Positions 9,411 through 18,239 of a DNA stretch of 64,000 nucleotides are shown here, piece by piece. Numbering within the stretch: the stretch's first letter is position 1; the number at the start of each line of letters is the position of its first letter. This DNA comes from Streptomyces rubrogriseus (GTDB taxonomy: Bacteria; Actinomycetota; Actinomycetes; Streptomycetales; Streptomycetaceae), in the NCBI RefSeq assembly GCF_027947575.1, contig NZ_CP116256.1, positions 2,418,001 to 2,482,000 on the forward strand. Reading direction: 5' to 3'. Under the pieces are notes generated by a model. That model did not search any database and was not told the DNA's origin. It saw nothing but the letters and a program-made list of their open reading frames with translations. Both the position numbers and the translations under genes were made by a program.

Positions 9411-10205
9411 TCAGGCGAACGCGAGGTTGTAGACACCTCCGGCGATCGCACCGCCGATCAGCGGACCGACGACCGGGATCCAGGCGTAGGACCAGTCGGA
9501 GCCGCCCTTGTTGGGCAGCGGCAGCAGGGCGTGCACGATGCGCGGGCCGAGGTCGCGGACCGGGTTGATCGCGTATCCCGTCGGGCCGCCGAGCGACAGA
9601 CCGATGGAGACCACCACGAACCCGGTGATCAGGGCGCCCAGGACGCCGAGGCCGTTGCCCTCGTCGTTCAGGCCCTGGGTGAGGATGGCGAGCAGCAGCA
9701 CGAAGGTGCCGATGATCTCGGTGGCGAGGTTCTGGACCGTGTGCCGGATCTCGGGACCGGTGGAGAAGACGCCCAGGACCGGGCCGGCGCCCTTCTCCTG
9801 CGCCTCGACGGACTTGGCCGTCGTGTCCTGTGCGCCGGGGCCGCCGACGATCTCGCGGTCGGTGAGGTGGGCCTGGAACTGGCCGTAGTAGGCGACCCAG
9901 ACCAGGACCGCGCCGATCATGGCGCCGAGGAGCTGACCCGCGAAGTAGGTCGGCGTGTTGCTCCAGTCGCCGTCCTTGATCGCGATGCCGACGGTCACGG
10001 CCGGGTTGAGGTGGGCGCCGGAGAGCGGACCCGATATGTACGCCGCCGTCATGACGGCGAAGCCCCACCCGAAGGCGATGGCGAGCCAGCCGGCGTTGCG
10101 GGCCTTGGAGGCCTTGAGCGTGACGGCGGCACACACGCCGCCGCCGAGCAGGATGAGCAGGGCGGTACCGATGGTCTCGCCGATGAAGATGTCGGAGCTG
10201 GACAC
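9411..10205 (-). CDS. glpF: GlpF, glycerol uptake facilitator (aquaglyceroporin)
   Basis: The 264-residue protein is an MIP-family channel with six predicted membrane helices and two half-helix loops. The first loop is canonical (G-A-H-L-N-P-A-V near residue 67). The second is N-P-V-R-D rather than N-P-A-R-D; the Arg of the selectivity filter is kept, so glycerol selectivity is still expected. An Ala/Gly/Gln-rich loop with many charged residues lies between helices 3 and 4. GTG 10205 has GGAG upstream. It is the first gene of the glycerol operon and lies directly behind the operator region. Confidence 0.93.
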   Translation of the reverse strand: MSSSDIFIGETIGTALLILLGGGVCAAVTLKASKARNAGWLAIAFGWGFAVMTAAYISGPLSGAHLNPAVTVGIAIKDGDWSNTPTYFAGQLLGAMIGAVLVWVAYYGQFQAHLTDREIVGGPGAQDTTAKSVEAQEKGAGPVLGVFSTGPEIRHTVQNLATEIIGTFVLLLAILTQGLNDEGNGLGVLGALITGFVVVSIGLSLGGPTGYAINPVRDLGPRIVHALLPLPNKGGSDWSYAWIPVVGPLIGGAIAGGVYNLAFA

Positions 10206-10335
10206 CCGCGACTCCTTTGTCCTTCGTCCAGGGAAAGCCGAACCCCGGGTCCCTCCGGGTGTTCCGGCGCCCTCGGTGTGAGAGCGATGGCGGCCCTTGG
10301 CACTGTGGACACTCTAACGCGTATTGCCGGTAGGT

Positions 10336-10352
10336 GTTCGACAATGCCGACC
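10336..10352. promoter_or_regulatory. Putative GylR operator upstream of glpF
   Basis: GTTCGACAATGCCGACC matches 15 of 17 positions of the perfect palindrome found upstream of gylR at 11351-11367. It lies about 130 bases before the glpF start. The IclR-family GylR is known to repress the gyl operon in S. coelicolor; assigning this exact site is inference from the shared sequence. Confidence 0.6.
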
Positions 10353-10410
10353 GATGGACGCGAGTCTCGTTCGGCGTCACGCGCGCGTCAAGAGCTGTGT
10401 TATCGAAAGC

Positions 10411-10428
10411 ACGATCGTTATTGATCGT
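10411..10428. promoter_or_regulatory. Palindrome ACGATC-N6-GATCGT upstream of the glp operon
   Basis: This is a perfect 6-6-6 inverted repeat in a locally AT-richer stretch, about 60 bases beyond the putative GylR operator. It does not resemble that operator, so it may bind a second regulator. No regulator is identified. Confidence 0.3.
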
Positions 10429-10474
10429 CGTGGGCTATCGATCCCCGCCCGGCCCGTCCCCCGGGAACGTCGAA

Positions 10475-10501
10475 GGCCGGAACACCTTCGGTGTCCCGGC
10501 C
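10475..10501 (-). terminator. Terminator of gylR
   Basis: The arms at 10475-10486 and 10490-10501 pair over 12 positions with one mismatch and a three-base loop. The structure begins 33 bases after the gylR stop on the minus strand. Confidence 0.6.
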
Positions 10502-10533
10502 CCTGTGTCGGCCCGTGTCGGCTCGCCTGCGCC

Positions 10534-11298
10534 CTAGAACCGCCCGGCGCCCAGGTCCCGCGACACCGCGCGGGCGCAGTCCCGCACCGCCGCCACCAGC
10601 TCGGGCCGCAGCTCGCCCTCCCGGCACAGCCGCTCCACGGCCCCGGTGATGCCGACCGCGCCGACCGGCATCCGCCTGCGGTCGTGGATGGGGGCGGCGA
10701 TGGAGGCGATGCCCTCCCAGGTCTCCTCGACGTCGGCGGCGTACCCCCGCGCGCGGGTGATGTCCAGGACGTGCTCGAAGCTGTCCGGTTCGCAGACGGT
10801 CCGGTCGGTGAACGCCTTGCGGTCGGCCTCCAGCGCCTCGCTGTGCGCGACCGGGTCGTACGCCGACAGCACCTTGCCCAGCGCCGTGGAGTGCAGCGGC
10901 TGCATGGCCCCGATCTCCAGGACCTGCCGGCTGTCGTCGGGCCGGAAGACGTGGTGCACGATCAGGACGCCCTGCTGGTGCAGGACCCCGAGGTGGACGC
11001 TCTCACCGCTGGAGCGGGCCAGGTCGTCGGTCCACACCAGGGCGCGGGCCCGCAGTTCGTGCACGTCCAGGTAGGTCGTGCCCAGGCGCAGCAGTTCGGC
11101 GCCCAGCTGGTAGCGCCCGGAGGCGTCGTCCTGCTCCACGAACCCCTCCTGCTGGAGGGTGCGCAGGATGCCGTGCGCGGTGCCTTTGGCCAGACCCAGC
11201 GAGGAGGCGATGTCCGACAGGCCGAGCCGCCGCTCGCCGCCCGCGAGCAGGCGCAGCATGGCGGCCGCCCGCTCGAGCGACTGGATGTTCCGTGCCAT
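10534..11298 (-). CDS. gylR: GylR, IclR-family repressor of the glycerol operon
   Basis: The 254-residue product has an N-terminal winged helix-turn-helix (R-N-I-Q-S-L-E-R-A then the recognition segment G-L-A-K-G-T-A-H-G-I-L near residue 35). A C-terminal IclR effector domain carries A-L-G-K-V-L and E-T-W-E-G-I-A-S-I. It controls glycerol catabolism, and the likely inducer is glycerol-3-phosphate (family and gyl knowledge). ATG 11298 gives the 254-residue length I recall for S. coelicolor GylR; a much longer upstream frame is not conserved. A perfect 17-bp palindrome 52 bases upstream suggests autoregulation. Confidence 0.93.
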   Translation of the reverse strand: MARNIQSLERAAAMLRLLAGGERRLGLSDIASSLGLAKGTAHGILRTLQQEGFVEQDDASGRYQLGAELLRLGTTYLDVHELRARALVWTDDLARSSGESVHLGVLHQQGVLIVHHVFRPDDSRQVLEIGAMQPLHSTALGKVLSAYDPVAHSEALEADRKAFTDRTVCEPDSFEHVLDITRARGYAADVEETWEGIASIAAPIHDRRRMPVGAVGITGAVERLCREGELRPELVAAVRDCARAVSRDLGAGRF

Positions 11299-11350
11299 CG
11301 ACGTACTGCCTCCGTCCCCTTCGACTGCCGACCTCGGCGTCGCTGACGTC

Positions 11351-11367
11351 GTTCGGCAATGCCGAAC
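11351..11367. promoter_or_regulatory. Putative GylR operator (autoregulatory)
   Basis: GTTCGGCAATGCCGAAC has perfect 8-base arms around one central base. It lies 52-69 bases upstream of the gylR ATG, where binding could block the gylR promoter. The near-identical element at 10336-10352 before glpF supports it as a GylR site. Confidence 0.62.
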
Positions 11368-11580
11368 ACTACCGGTCCATGCCGACCTCCCGCCAATGGT
11401 CGGCGGGCAACTGTTGCACTTCGGCCACCTCCCGGTGACCGCCGACGTCCCGTGCGAGGCGCGTGCACCCCGCACGTGCGCCGGGCGCGGGCCACCGCCG
11501 GAGTGGGACGTTCCAGCCGGGGAGGCTCGTCCGTTCGGCGGGTATTCGCCCCGCCATCCTCGTCCGTCTCGTGGACGCCC

Positions 11581-11610
11581 TGACCATCGGCCCCCGGTCC
11601 CGGCTACCCT
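11581..11610 (+). promoter_or_regulatory. metH: Putative housekeeping promoter of metH
   Basis: TGACCA (11581-11586) and TACCCT (11605-11610) are separated by 18 bases, a fair fit to HrdB-type promoters. Transcription would start near 11617, leaving a leader of about 85 bases before the metH ATG. Confidence 0.4.
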
Positions 11611-11700
11611 GGCGGCGTGCGTTCTCCCCGGGGACGTCCACGACGGGCGGCACCGGGCAGAGGCAAAGCCGACAGCCGTCGCATCCTAGGGAGCCCTTTC

Positions 11701-14700
11701 ATGGCCTCGTCGCCATCCACCCCGCCCGCCGACACCCGCACCCGCGTGTCCGCCCTCCGAGAGGCCCTCGCCACCCGCGTGGTGGTCGCCGACGGCGCCA
11801 TGGGCACCATGCTCCAGGCCCAGAACCCCACGCTGGACGACTTCCAGCAGCTCGAAGGGTGCAACGAGGTCCTGAACCTCACCCGGCCCGACATCGTCCG
11901 CTCGGTGCACGAGGAGTACTTCGCGGCCGGCGTCGACTGCGTCGAGACCAACACCTTCGGCGCCAACCACTCCGCCCTCGGCGAGTACGACATCCCCGAA
12001 CGCGTCCACGAACTGTCCGAGGCCGGCGCCCGCGTCGCCCGCGAGGTCGCCGACGAGTTCGGCGCCCGCGACGGCCGCCAGCGCTGGGTGCTGGGCTCCA
12101 TGGGCCCCGGCACCAAGCTCCCCACCCTCGGCCACGCCCCGTACACCGTCCTGCGCGACGCCTACCAGCGCAACGCCGAGGGACTGGTCGCGGGCGGCGC
12201 GGACGCACTGCTGGTGGAGACCACGCAGGACCTGCTCCAGACCAAGGCCTCCGTCCTCGGCGCCCGGCGCGCCCTGGACGCCCTCGGCCTCGACCTGCCG
12301 CTCATCGTGTCCGTCACCGTCGAGACCACCGGCACCATGCTGCTCGGCTCGGAGATCGGCGCCGCGCTCACCGCGCTGGAACCGCTCGGCATCGACATGA
12401 TCGGCCTGAACTGCGCCACCGGCCCCGCCGAGATGAGCGAGCACCTGCGCTACCTCGCCCGGCACTCCCGTATCCCGCTGACCTGCATGCCCAACGCCGG
12501 TCTGCCCGTCCTCGGCAAGGACGGCGCCCACTACCCGCTGACCGCGCCCGAGCTGGCCGACGCACACGAGACCTTCGTGCGCGAGTACGGCCTGTCGCTG
12601 GTCGGCGGCTGCTGCGGCACCACCCCCGAGCACCTGCGCCAGGTCGTCGAGCGGGTCCGGGACACCGCCCCCACCGCACGCGACCCGCGCCCCGAGCCCG
12701 GCGCCGCCTCGCTCTACCAGACCGTGCCCTTCCGCCAGGACACCTCCTACCTGGCCATCGGCGAGCGCACCAACGCCAACGGGTCCAAGAAGTTCCGCGA
12801 GGCCATGCTGGACGGCCGCTGGGACGACTGCGTCGAGATGGCCCGCGACCAGATCCGCGAAGGCGCGCACATGCTCGACCTCTGCGTCGACTACGTCGGC
12901 CGGGACGGCGTCGCCGACATGGAGGAACTGGCCGGCCGGTTCGCCACCGCCTCCACGCTGCCCATCGTCCTCGACTCCACCGAGGTCGACGTCATCCAGG
13001 CCGGCCTGGAGAAGCTCGGCGGCCGCGCGGTGATCAACTCGGTCAACTACGAGGACGGCGCCGGCCCCGAGTCCCGGTTCGCACGCGTCACGAAGCTCGC
13101 CCAGGAGCACGGCGCCGCGCTGATCGCGCTGACCATCGACGAGGTGGGACAGGCCCGCACCGCCGAGAAGAAGGTCGAGATCGCCGAACGGCTCATCGAC
13201 GACCTCACCGGCAACTGGGGCATCCACGAGTCCGACATCCTCGTCGACTGCCTGACCTTCACCATCTGCACCGGCCAGGAGGAGTCCCGCAAGGACGGCC
13301 TGGCCACCATCGAGGGCATCCGGGAACTCAAGCGGCGCCACCCGGACGTGCAGACCACGCTCGGCCTGTCGAACATCTCCTTCGGCCTCAACCCGGCCGC
13401 CCGCATCCTGCTCAACTCCGTCTTCCTCGACGAATGCGTCAAGGCCGGCCTTGACTCGGCCATCGTGCACGCGAGCAAGATCCTGCCGATCGCCCGCTTC
13501 GACGAGGAGCAGGTCACCACCGCCCTCGACCTGATCTACGACCGCCGCCGCGAGGGCTACGACCCCCTGCAGAAGCTCATGCAGCTCTTCGAGGGCGCCA
13601 CCGCCAAGTCGCTGAAGGCCTCCAAGGCCGAGGAACTGGCCGCCCTCCCGCTCGAGGAGCGCCTCAAGCGCCGCATCATCGACGGCGAGAAGAACGGCCT
13701 CGAACAGGACCTCGACGAGGCCCTCCGGGAGCGCCCGGCCCTCGACATCGTCAACGACACCCTGCTCGACGGCATGAAGGTGGTCGGCGAACTGTTCGGC
13801 TCCGGCCAGATGCAGCTGCCGTTCGTGCTCCAGTCCGCCGAGGTCATGAAGACCGCGGTGGCCCACCTGGAGCCGCACATGGAGAAGACCGACGACGACG
13901 GCAAGGGCACCATCGTGCTGGCCACCGTCCGCGGCGACGTCCACGACATCGGCAAGAACCTCGTCGACATCATCCTGTCCAACAACGGCTACAACGTCGT
14001 CAACCTCGGCATCAAGCAGCCCGTCTCCGCCATCCTGGAAGCGGCCGACGAGCACCGGGCCGACGTCATCGGCATGTCCGGCCTCCTCGTCAAGTCCACG
14101 GTGATCATGAAGGAGAACCTGGAGGAGCTGAACCAGCGCAAGCTGGCCGCCGACTACCCGGTCATCCTCGGCGGTGCCGCCCTCACCAGGGCCTACGTCG
14201 AACAGGACCTCCACGAGATCTACGACGGCGAGGTCCGCTACGCCCGCGACGCCTTCGAGGGCCTGCGCCTGATGGACGCGCTGATCGGCATCAAGCGCGG
14301 CGTGCCCGGCGCCAAGCTGCCGGAGCTGAAGCAGCGCCGGGTGCGGGCCGCCACCGTCGAGATCGACGAGCGCCCCGAGGAAGGCCACGTCCGCTCCGAC
14401 GTCGCCATCGACAACCCGGTCCCCACCCCGCCCTTCCGCGGCACCCGCGTCGTCAAGGGCATCCAGCTCAAGGAGTACGCCTCCTGGCTCGACGAGGGCG
14501 CCCTCTTCAAGGGCCAGTGGGGTCTCAAGCAGGCCCGCACCGGCGAGGGACCCTCCTACGAGGAACTGGTCGAGTCCGAGGGCCGGCCGCGGCTGCGCGG
14601 CCTGCTCGACCGGCTCCAGACGGACAACCTGCTGGAGGCGGCCGTGGTCTACGGCTACTTCCCCTGCGTCTCCAAGGACGACGACCTGATCGTCCTCGAC

Positions 14701-15213
14701 GACGACGGCAACGAACGCACCCGCTTCACCTTCCCCCGCCAGCGCCGCGGCCGGCGCCTGTGCCTGGCCGACTTCTTCCGGCCGGAGGAGTCCGGCGAGA
14801 CCGACGTGGTCGGCTTCCAGGTCGTCACCGTCGGCTCCCGCATCGGCGAGGAGACGGCCCGCATGTTCGAGGCCAACGCCTACCGCGACTACCTCGAACT
14901 GCACGGCCTGTCCGTGCAGCTCGCCGAGGCCCTCGCCGAGTACTGGCACGCGCGCGTGCGCTCGGAACTCGGCTTCGCCGGGGAGGACCCGGCCGAGATG
15001 GAGGACATGTTCGCCCTGAAGTACCGGGGCGCCCGCTTCTCCCTCGGCTACGGCGCCTGCCCCGACCTGGAGGACCGCGCGAAGATCGCCGCGCTCCTCG
15101 AACCGGAGCGGATCGGCGTCCACCTGTCCGAGGAGTTCCAGCTCCACCCCGAGCAGTCCACCGACGCCATCGTCATCCACCACCCCGAGGCGAAGTACTT
15201 CAACGCCCGCTAG
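11701..15213 (+). CDS. metH: MetH, cobalamin-dependent methionine synthase
   Basis: MetH transfers the methyl group of 5-methyltetrahydrofolate to homocysteine through methylcobalamin in the cytoplasm. All four modules are visible in 1170 residues. The homocysteine domain has zinc Cys238 (L-N-C-A-T-G) and Cys304-Cys305 (G-G-C-C-G-T). The pterin domain starts at I-G-E-R-T-N-A-N-G near residue 355. The cobalamin domain has D-V-H-D-I-G-K with the cobalt-ligand His748, and the C-terminal activation domain is complete. ATG 11701 follows GGGAG at proper spacing; the longer frame upstream is basic and unconserved. The gene appears monocistronic or followed by the HAD gene. Confidence 0.96.
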   Translation: MASSPSTPPADTRTRVSALREALATRVVVADGAMGTMLQAQNPTLDDFQQLEGCNEVLNLTRPDIVRSVHEEYFAAGVDCVETNTFGANHSALGEYDIPERVHELSEAGARVAREVADEFGARDGRQRWVLGSMGPGTKLPTLGHAPYTVLRDAYQRNAEGLVAGGADALLVETTQDLLQTKASVLGARRALDALGLDLPLIVSVTVETTGTMLLGSEIGAALTALEPLGIDMIGLNCATGPAEMSEHLRYLARHSRIPLTCMPNAGLPVLGKDGAHYPLTAPELADAHETFVREYGLSLVGGCCGTTPEHLRQVVERVRDTAPTARDPRPEPGAASLYQTVPFRQDTSYLAIGERTNANGSKKFREAMLDGRWDDCVEMARDQIREGAHMLDLCVDYVGRDGVADMEELAGRFATASTLPIVLDSTEVDVIQAGLEKLGGRAVINSVNYEDGAGPESRFARVTKLAQEHGAALIALTIDEVGQARTAEKKVEIAERLIDDLTGNWGIHESDILVDCLTFTICTGQEESRKDGLATIEGIRELKRRHPDVQTTLGLSNISFGLNPAARILLNSVFLDECVKAGLDSAIVHASKILPIARFDEEQVTTALDLIYDRRREGYDPLQKLMQLFEGATAKSLKASKAEELAALPLEERLKRRIIDGEKNGLEQDLDEALRERPALDIVNDTLLDGMKVVGELFGSGQMQLPFVLQSAEVMKTAVAHLEPHMEKTDDDGKGTIVLATVRGDVHDIGKNLVDIILSNNGYNVVNLGIKQPVSAILEAADEHRADVIGMSGLLVKSTVIMKENLEELNQRKLAADYPVILGGAALTRAYVEQDLHEIYDGEVRYARDAFEGLRLMDALIGIKRGVPGAKLPELKQRRVRAATVEIDERPEEGHVRSDVAIDNPVPTPPFRGTRVVKGIQLKEYASWLDEGALFKGQWGLKQARTGEGPSYEELVESEGRPRLRGLLDRLQTDNLLEAAVVYGYFPCVSKDDDLIVLDDDGNERTRFTFPRQRRGRRLCLADFFRPEESGETDVVGFQVVTVGSRIGEETARMFEANAYRDYLELHGLSVQLAEALAEYWHARVRSELGFAGEDPAEMEDMFALKYRGARFSLGYGACPDLEDRAKIAALLEPERIGVHLSEEFQLHPEQSTDAIVIHHPEAKYFNAR

Positions 15214-15285
15214 GCGCTCCGTACCCGCCCCGTCGGCCACACCAGGCGTTCGCGTCCCGCACGACGTACACTGGTCGGTCCACCG

Positions 15286-15316
15286 CAGGCCGGCTCCTCT
15301 CGTGGGAGCCGGCCTG
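15286..15316. terminator. 12-bp hairpin between metH and the HAD gene
   Basis: The perfect arms (15286-15297 and 15305-15316) enclose a seven-base loop. It may terminate metH. However, a -10-like TACACT at 15267-15272 would start transcription just before it, so the hairpin could instead be the 5' end of the HAD mRNA, 12 bases ahead of its AAGGAGG ribosome-binding site. Confidence 0.55.
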
Positions 15317-15340
15317 ATCGTCCCTCAAGGAGGTACGTGG

Positions 15341-16042
15341 ATGACCAGCACGGTCCCCGCGCTCGGAACCCGTACGGCCGAAGGCTCCGCCCTCCAAGCC
15401 GTGCTCCTCGACATGGACGGCACCCTGGTGGACACCGAGGGCTTCTGGTGGGACGTCGAGACGGAGGTCTTCGCCTCCCTCGGCCACACCCTCGACGACT
15501 CCTGGCGCCACGTCGTGGTCGGCGGCCCCATGACCCGCAGCGCGGGCTTCCTGATCGAGGCCACCGGCGCCGACATCACCCTCGCCGAACTCAGCGTCCT
15601 GCTCAACGACGGCTTCGAGCAGCGCATCGGCCGTGACCTGCCGCTCATGCCCGGCGCCGCCCGGCTGCTCGCGGAGCTGTCCGCGCACGAGATCCCCACG
15701 GCCCTGGTGTCCGCCTCGCACCGGCGCATCATCGACCGCGTCCTGAAGTCGCTCGGCCCCCAGCACTTCGCCCTCACCGTCGCGGGCGACGAGGTGCCGC
15801 GCACCAAGCCGCACCCCGACCCGTACCTGGCGGCCGCGGCCGGACTCGGCGTGGACCCGGTCCGGTGCGCCGTCGTCGAGGACACCGCGACCGGCGTCGC
15901 CGCCGCGGAGGCCGCCGGCTGCCACGTCGTGGCGGTCCCCTCGGTCGCCCCCATCACCCCGGCCGCCCGGCGCACGGTGGTCGCCTCCCTGGAAGAGGTC
16001 GACCTGACATTTCTGCGTGGTCTGATGACCCAAATGCGCTAG
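15341..16042 (+). CDS. HAD-superfamily hydrolase (phosphoglycolate phosphatase/beta-phosphoglucomutase-like)
   Basis: The 233-residue protein carries the HAD motif I D-M-D-G-T at residues 24-28, with the nucleophile at D24. Motif II is the S of V-S-A-S near residue 128, the motif III Lys is in T-K-P-H-P-D near residue 155, and motif IV is in V-V-E-D-T near residue 182. The helical cap sits between motifs I and II, as in the GPH/beta-PGM-like group. ATG 15341 is supported by a strong AAGGAGG nine bases upstream. The substrate cannot be told from sequence; sugar phosphates or phosphoglycolate are usual for the group. Confidence 0.85.
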   Translation: MTSTVPALGTRTAEGSALQAVLLDMDGTLVDTEGFWWDVETEVFASLGHTLDDSWRHVVVGGPMTRSAGFLIEATGADITLAELSVLLNDGFEQRIGRDLPLMPGAARLLAELSAHEIPTALVSASHRRIIDRVLKSLGPQHFALTVAGDEVPRTKPHPDPYLAAAAGLGVDPVRCAVVEDTATGVAAAEAAGCHVVAVPSVAPITPAARRTVVASLEEVDLTFLRGLMTQMR

Positions 16043-16485
16043 CCCTTCACCAAGCGTGCGGCGGCGTTGGCGCGGCAATTCCGAGAAGGGCCGCGCGGCG
16101 CCACCCGACGGATGTTCACCGACCATTTCCACGGTCCCGGATGGCCGAATTCCAGCAGCGGCGGCCGAAGAGCAGCTGTGATGTTCGCCACGCGAACAGG
16201 GGTCGACAGTGGGGCTCGGGTGTGCTGCTTCCCGCTTGGCGAACGTTGTCGAGGAGCCTTTGTGTCCTGATTGATGAAACCCTGCACGAATCCTTCCACT
16301 GTCGGGTTTTCGGTGTGTCCACACCCGGTTTCGCTCCGTGATGAGCCCTCAACTCCGGTGGCTGCGAGCGCCCGTGCGGGCGCGGACTAATCTCGTCGCG
16401 AGAACATCGGCCACTACCCCCGTGATCCGCCGCGACACCCCTGCATGCCGGATACACGGACCGACAGCTCTGGAGAAACTCGAGC
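16043..16485. other. 443-base intergenic region before the peptide-binding lipoprotein
   Basis: No gene is supported. It contains a palindrome GTTCGC-CAC-GCGAAC at 16183-16197, a short hairpin GCGCCCGTGCGGGCGC at 16368-16383, a -10-like ACTAAT at 16386-16391 and, overlapping it, TCTCG-N3-CGAGA at 16391-16403. The last three could form the promoter region of the downstream gene, giving a leader of roughly 85-90 bases. The stretch is less GC-rich than flanking genes. Confidence 0.4.
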
Positions 16486-18090
16486 ATGAACCGCAAGACT
16501 TTGGTGCTGCCGGCCGTCGTCGGCCTGCTCGCGCCGGTGCTCGCCGCCTGCGGCGGATCGGACAGCGGCAGTGGCGACGGGGACGCGATCGCCGTCGGCA
16601 CCACGGACGGGTTCAGCGTCTCCAAAGAGATCACCGCGCCCTTCGACCCGGCGTACGCCTACGACGTCGGTGCCTGGAACATCATGCGCCAGACCTCGCA
16701 GACGCTGATGGTGCTGCCCCGCGGCGACGGCGAACCCGTGCCCGAGGCCGCCCAGCAGTGCGGATTCACCGACACCGGCAACGAGCGCTACGCCTGCACC
16801 CTGCGCGACGGCCTGGAGTTCGCCAACGGCGACCCGGTCACCGCCGAGGACGTGAAGTACTCCATCGAGCGCGTCCGGAAGATCGACGCCGACACCGAGG
16901 TGGCCTCGCTGCTGTCCACGGTGGACACCGTCGAGACGAAGGGTGACCGCGAGGTCATCTTCCACCTCAACACCGCCGACGCCACCTTCCCGTTCAAGCT
17001 GTCGACACCGGTCGCCGGCATCGTCAACCCGAACGACTACGAGAAGGACAAGCTGCGCGACGGCTTCGAACTCAGCGGCTCGGGCCCGTACACGATGAAG
17101 GCCGAGGTCAAGGGCGACAAGATGACCAAGGCCGTGTTCACCAAGAACCCCAATTACAAGGGGAGTCTCAAGGTGAACAACGACAAGGTCGAACTCGTGT
17201 CCTTCGCCGACGCCGACGCCATGGGCGACGCCATCAACAAGGGCGACATCGACGTGATGACCCGCGCGATGACGCCGACACAGATCCAGAACTTGTCCAA
17301 GGGCACGGACGGCGACGTCGACCTGGTCGAGGTGGCCGGTCTCGAGATCCGCTACCTCGCCTTCAACACGGACGCCACCACGGTCAAGGACAAGGCCGTC
17401 CGCGCCGCCATGGCCCAGCTCATCAACCGCAGCGAACTCGTCTCCGCGGTCTACGGATCCCAGGCCGAACCGCTGTACTCGATGGTTCCGGCCGGCATCA
17501 CCGGCCACTCCAACTCGTTCTTCAACACGTACGGCGACCCCAGCGTCGCCAAGGCGAAGGCGACGCTGGAGGACGCGGACATCACCACGCCGGTCAAGCT
17601 GACGCTGGACTACACGACGGACCACTACGGCGCCGCGACCAAGCAGGAGTTCGAGCAGCTCCAGAAGCAGCTCAACGACAGCGGTCTGTTCGACGTCGAC
17701 ATCAAGGGCACGCCCTGGGAGAAGTTCCACCCGGCGGAGAGGGCGCGCGAGTACGACGTCTTCGGCATGGGCTGGTTCCCCGACTTCCCGGACGCCGACA
17801 GCTTCGTCGCGCCGTTCCTCGACAAGGGCAACACCCTCAACATCCCGTACGCCAACTCGCAGATCATCAACGACCTGATCCCCGCCTCCCGCGGCGAGGC
17901 CGACCGGCTCTCCGCGGTGGACAGCCTCACCGAGATCCAGGACATCACCGCCCGGGACGTCCCGCTGATCCCGCTGTGGCAGGGCAAGCAGTACGTCGCC
18001 ACCCGCGACGACGTCACCGGCACGGCCTACCTCCTCAACTCCTCCTCCTCGCTCCAGCTGTGGGAGCTGGGCCGGGGCGTGAGCGGCTGA
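16486..18090 (+). CDS. Family 5 (peptide/nickel-type) ABC substrate-binding lipoprotein, orphan
   Basis: The 534-residue protein has a lipoprotein signal peptide with lipobox L-A-A-C at Cys22, followed by a Gly/Ser-rich linker. The rest is a full SBP_bac_5 domain (F-A-N-G-D-P-V-T-A-E-D-V near residue 112, and W-x-x-D-F-P-D-A-D near the end). It would be anchored outside the membrane and capture oligopeptides or similar ligands. No ABC permease or ATPase gene lies beside it, so it probably serves a transporter encoded elsewhere or acts in sensing. GGAGA upstream supports ATG 16486. A strong terminator follows. Confidence 0.9.
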   Translation: MNRKTLVLPAVVGLLAPVLAACGGSDSGSGDGDAIAVGTTDGFSVSKEITAPFDPAYAYDVGAWNIMRQTSQTLMVLPRGDGEPVPEAAQQCGFTDTGNERYACTLRDGLEFANGDPVTAEDVKYSIERVRKIDADTEVASLLSTVDTVETKGDREVIFHLNTADATFPFKLSTPVAGIVNPNDYEKDKLRDGFELSGSGPYTMKAEVKGDKMTKAVFTKNPNYKGSLKVNNDKVELVSFADADAMGDAINKGDIDVMTRAMTPTQIQNLSKGTDGDVDLVEVAGLEIRYLAFNTDATTVKDKAVRAAMAQLINRSELVSAVYGSQAEPLYSMVPAGITGHSNSFFNTYGDPSVAKAKATLEDADITTPVKLTLDYTTDHYGAATKQEFEQLQKQLNDSGLFDVDIKGTPWEKFHPAERAREYDVFGMGWFPDFPDADSFVAPFLDKGNTLNIPYANSQIINDLIPASRGEADRLSAVDSLTEIQDITARDVPLIPLWQGKQYVATRDDVTGTAYLLNSSSSLQLWELGRGVSG

Positions 18091-18109
18091 CGCCGGCACC
18101 GGACAAGCC

Positions 18110-18150
18110 CGAAGGGCGCCCTCTTCCCGTCCGGAAGAGGGCGCCCTTCG
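18110..18150. terminator. Strong hairpin terminator after the lipoprotein gene
   Basis: Perfect 18-bp arms (18110-18127 and 18133-18150) enclose a five-base loop, 20 bases after the stop. The site lies between convergent genes and could serve both, although the response regulator stop is 90 bases away. Confidence 0.8.
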
Positions 18151-18239
18151 CGTTGCGCGCGGGCCGTTTGCGCGCGGGCCGCTTGCGTCCGAGCCGCTTG
18201 TCCGCGGGCCCGCGGACAGTGGCTGCGTGCCGGAAGCGG

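Larger units (their letters stand above)
10206..10533. other. Intergenic control region of the glycerol operon
   Basis: This 328-base stretch lies between gylR and glpF, both read leftwards. It holds a hairpin just after gylR, a palindrome ACGATC-N6-GATCGT at 10411-10428, and an operator-like element at 10336-10352 matching the one upstream of gylR. On the minus strand there are promoter-like TTGACG and TTGTCG hexamers on either side of the operator. No coding sequence is supported here. Confidence 0.6.
11299..11700. other. Divergent gylR/metH intergenic region
   Basis: The 402 bases hold the GylR palindrome at 11351-11367 and a further half-site ATGCCGAC with an inverted partner GGTCGGC at about 11379-11406. 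A -35/-10 pair for metH lies at 11581-11610. The metH leader would be about 85 bases. I looked for cobalamin, SAM and SAH riboswitch hallmarks and saw none. No gene is supported. Confidence 0.55.

Noticed and set aside
11611..11700. Possible riboswitch in the metH leader
   Set aside because: The leader is only about 85 bases, and I could not find the conserved cobalamin-box, SAM or SAH riboswitch core sequences. A covariance-model search would decide.
11686..15240. Very long open frame antisense to metH
   Set aside because: It is opened by the absence of AT-rich stop codons opposite a GC-rich gene. The encoded sequence is Gly/Val/Leu/Ala-rich with no domain, while metH is complete on the other strand.
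16183..16197. GTTCGC-CAC-GCGAAC as a LexA/SOS box
   Set aside because: The half-sites point the wrong way; actinobacterial LexA boxes read GAAC-N4-GTTC. It is kept only as an unexplained palindrome.
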